NCBI GenBank assembly: GCA_023453665.1
Contig: JAEXTA010000161.1
Location: forward strand, 1 to 7,518
Direction: 5' to 3'
Source of the DNA: Bacteroidota bacterium
GTDB taxonomy: Bacteria > Bacteroidota > Ignavibacteria > Ignavibacteriales > Ignavibacteriaceae
Length of the DNA stretch: 7,518 nt
The notes under the pieces are model-generated. The model made no database searches and was not told the origin of the DNA. It saw only the letters and a list, made by a program, of their open reading frames with translations. A program made the translations under genes and the position numbers. This document shows positions 5,669-7,518 of the stretch, in pieces. Numbering within the stretch: the first letter of the stretch is position 1; each line of letters opens with the position of its first letter.

Positions 5669-7518
5669 TTAAACTGTTGATTTTTTTCCTAATGTTTTTT
5701 CTGCAATTTCTTCTGCAATTGATTTAGGTACTTCAAGGTAATATGCAAATTGCATTGTATAAATTGCGCGCCCCTGCGTCATTGATCTTAAAATCGTAGC
5801 ATAACCGAACATTTCTGATAATGGGACTGTTGCTTTGATTACCTGAGCATCTTTTCGTGCTGAAAATCCTTCAATTTTTCCACGTCGGGAATTTAAATCT
5901 CCCATTACGTCACCGAGGTATTCTTCTGGGGTAACAACTTCAACATCCATTATAGGTTCAAGCAATATCGGTTTTGCCTTTTTTGCACCTTCTTTAAATG
6001 CAATTGATCCAGCAACTTTAAATGAGATTTCATCTGAATCTACATCATGGTAAGAACCATCATAAATTTTTGCTTTTATATCAACAACAGGGAATCCGGC
6101 AATCACACCATTCCTCATCGCTTCCTGAATACCCGCAGATACTGCAGGGATATATTCTTTTGGAACGACTCCACCAACTATAGCATTCGTAAATTCATAT
6201 CCTTTACCTGGTTCATTTGGTGAAAGTTCAACCCATACATGTCCATATTTTCCGCGACCACCTGACTGTTTAACAAATTTACCTTCCGAATCAACAGTCT
6301 GACTAATTGTTTCTCTGTAAGCAACCTGTGGTTTACCAACATTTGCTTCTACTTTAAATTCTCTTTTCATCCTGTCAACGAGAATCTCGAGATGTAACTC
6401 GCCCATTCCGCTGATTAATGTTTGACCGGTTTCTTCATCAACTTTTACTCTGAATGTTGGATCTTCATCAGATAATTTTACAAGTGATTCTGATAATTTA
6501 TCCTGATCCGCTTTGGTTTTAGGTTCAATTGCAATTTGAATAACCGGTTCAGGGAATACAATTTTTTCAAGAACGACGGGATCATTTTCTGAACAAAGTG
6601 TATCACCTGTTTTTGTAAATTTCAACCCGACCGCCGCAGCGATATCACCTGCTTTTACTTCGGTGATCTCTTCACGATGATTTGCATGCATCTGAAGAAG
6701 TCTGCTTATCCGTTCTTTTTTTCCGCTAACAGAGTTATAAATGTATGAACCTGCTTCAAGTTTACCTGCATATACTCTAAAGAATGTAAGCTTACCAACG
6801 TAAGGATCATTCATTATCTTAAATGCGAGTGCAGTAAATTTTTCTTTCTCATCAATCTTTCTTGTAACACTGTCATTTATTCCTATGTGATGAGCTTCAA
6901 TCTCCTTAAAATCAATAGGTGAAGGAAGAAAATCGACTACAGAATCAAGTAATTTCTGAACGCCTTTATTCTTAAAAGCAGAACCGCAGAGAACAGGAAT
7001 TATTTTTAATTCTATAGTTGCCTGGCGAAGTACAACTTTAATTTCGTCAGGTGAAATAGGTTTACCTTCAAGATATTTTTCCAGCAATGTATCATCAACA
7101 TCAGAAACCGCTTCTAGCATTTGAGTACGATATTTATTTGCTAATTCAAGCAAGTCTTTTGGGATTTCGATTTCATCAAAGGTAGCACCATAAGTTTCTT
7201 CATGATACATTCTTGCTTTGAATGTCATAAGATCAATTACGCCGGAGAAAATATCACCTTCTCCTATAGGCAGATTTATCGGGATTGCATTAGCACCTAA
7301 TCTATCCTTCATCATCTGAACTGCATTATAAAAGTCTGCACCAGTCCGATCCATTTTATTGATAAATGCAATTCTTGGCACTTTGTATTTATCAGCCTGG
7401 CGCCATACAGTTTCTGACTGCGGTTCAACACCTCCCACAGCACAAAACAATGCAACTGCGCCATCCAATACTCTTAATGACCTTTCAACTTCAACTGTAA
7501 AATCGACGTGTCCGGGAG
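5669..7518 (-). CDS. fusA: Elongation factor G (EF-G), partial, 5' end beyond the window
   Basis: EF-G is the GTPase that moves tRNAs and mRNA through the ribosome after peptide-bond formation and helps recycle ribosomes. The visible part is 615 complete codons, starting inside the switch II motif at PGHVDF and ending KKSTV with TAA at 5669-5671. Comparison with the family (about 700 residues) puts the missing N-terminus at roughly 90 residues, including the P-loop and switch I. Counted from the first visible residue, NKMD lies at 53-56, GSAF at 178-181, the domain III MGELHLEI at about 371-378, domain IV begins near 395, and GSYHDVD with the tip His (E. coli His583) is near 490. The TTG codon at 7466-7468 is an internal Leu of RVLDGAVALF, not a start. 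The His of GELHLE, a fusidic-acid-resistance site elsewhere, is unchanged. Confidence 0.98.
   Translation of the reverse strand, partial: PGHVDFTVEVERSLRVLDGAVALFCAVGGVEPQSETVWRQADKYKVPRIAFINKMDRTGADFYNAVQMMKDRLGANAIPINLPIGEGDIFSGVIDLMTFKARMYHEETYGATFDEIEIPKDLLELANKYRTQMLEAVSDVDDTLLEKYLEGKPISPDEIKVVLRQATIELKIIPVLCGSAFKNKGVQKLLDSVVDFLPSPIDFKEIEAHHIGINDSVTRKIDEKEKFTALAFKIMNDPYVGKLTFFRVYAGKLEAGSYIYNSVSGKKERISRLLQMHANHREEITEVKAGDIAAAVGLKFTKTGDTLCSENDPVVLEKIVFPEPVIQIAIEPKTKADQDKLSESLVKLSDEDPTFRVKVDEETGQTLISGMGELHLEILVDRMKREFKVEANVGKPQVAYRETISQTVDSEGKFVKQSGGRGKYGHVWVELSPNEPGKGYEFTNAIVGGVVPKEYIPAVSAGIQEAMRNGVIAGFPVVDIKAKIYDGSYHDVDSDEISFKVAGSIAFKEGAKKAKPILLEPIMDVEVVTPEEYLGDVMGDLNSRRGKIEGFSARKDAQVIKATVPLSEMFGYATILRSMTQGRAIYTMQFAYYLEVPKSIAEEIAEKTLGKKSTV

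Noticed and set aside
7466..7468. TTG codon that could be taken as the fusA start
   Set aside because: The frame remains open upstream and encodes the conserved EF-G sequence PGHVDFTVEVERSLRV, so this is internal; the real start lies outside the window.
1..7518. A novel accessory system, mobile element, CRISPR array or RNA gene
   Set aside because: Genes cover nearly all of the window, all belong to the str–S10 cluster in conserved order, and no gap exceeds 69 nt; nothing unexplained of that size remains.

Overview
The window is a stretch of the bacterial str–S10 translation supercluster, and every gene lies on the minus strand. Read in the direction of transcription (high to low coordinates) the order is fusA (5' end cut by the window), tuf, rpsJ, rplC, rplD, rplW, rplB, rpsS, rplV, rpsC, rplP (3' end cut). 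These encode EF-G, EF-Tu and ribosomal proteins uS10, uL3, uL4, uL23, uL2, uS19, uL22, uS3 and uL16. All nine complete genes have normal family lengths and intact signature motifs, with no frameshift, insertion sequence, duplication or foreign gene. I see no gene on the plus strand, no RNA gene, no CRISPR and no mobile element.

The organism is a bacterium with an AT-rich genome (about 40% G+C by eye). Several details recall the Bacteroidota/Chlorobiota/Ignavibacteriota (FCB) group: the HPMGGGEG form of the uL2 active-site loop, the GASSYPSRVFKG tip of uL3, the APMGRAYRIRKRS hairpin of uL22, and GKGKGA in uL16. tuf sits between fusA and rpsJ and Shine-Dalgarno sites are clear, which fits a Chlorobi/Ignavibacteria-like lineage better than the SD-poor Bacteroidia, where tuf is usually elsewhere. 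This placement is an inference from remembered family patterns, not from a search.

Layout: fusA ends 33 nt before tuf. The longest non-coding gap is the 69 nt between tuf and rpsJ. It holds backup stop codons, a 7-bp hairpin followed by a short U-tract (a possible weak terminator or attenuator) and a strong ribosome binding site for rpsJ. From rpsJ to rplP the genes are separated by only 1 to 21 nt, as expected of one polycistronic message with coupled translation. Two genes lack ATG: rpsJ starts with GTG and rpsC with TTG. In both cases the start is fixed by an upstream in-frame stop, a good SD and the conserved N-terminus. There is no room for an E. coli-type long S10 leader. No stretch longer than 69 nt lacks a gene.

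Functionally the products form one unit. The r-proteins build the peptidyl-transferase surroundings (uL2, uL3, uL4, uL16), the exit tunnel and its rim (uL4, uL22, uL23), and the small-subunit head (uS3, uS10, uS19). EF-Tu and EF-G drive elongation on the finished ribosome. This is an ordinary core region, and I found no convincing sign of a new biological system. The points worth a second look are regulatory details at the tuf–rpsJ and rplV–rpsC junctions.
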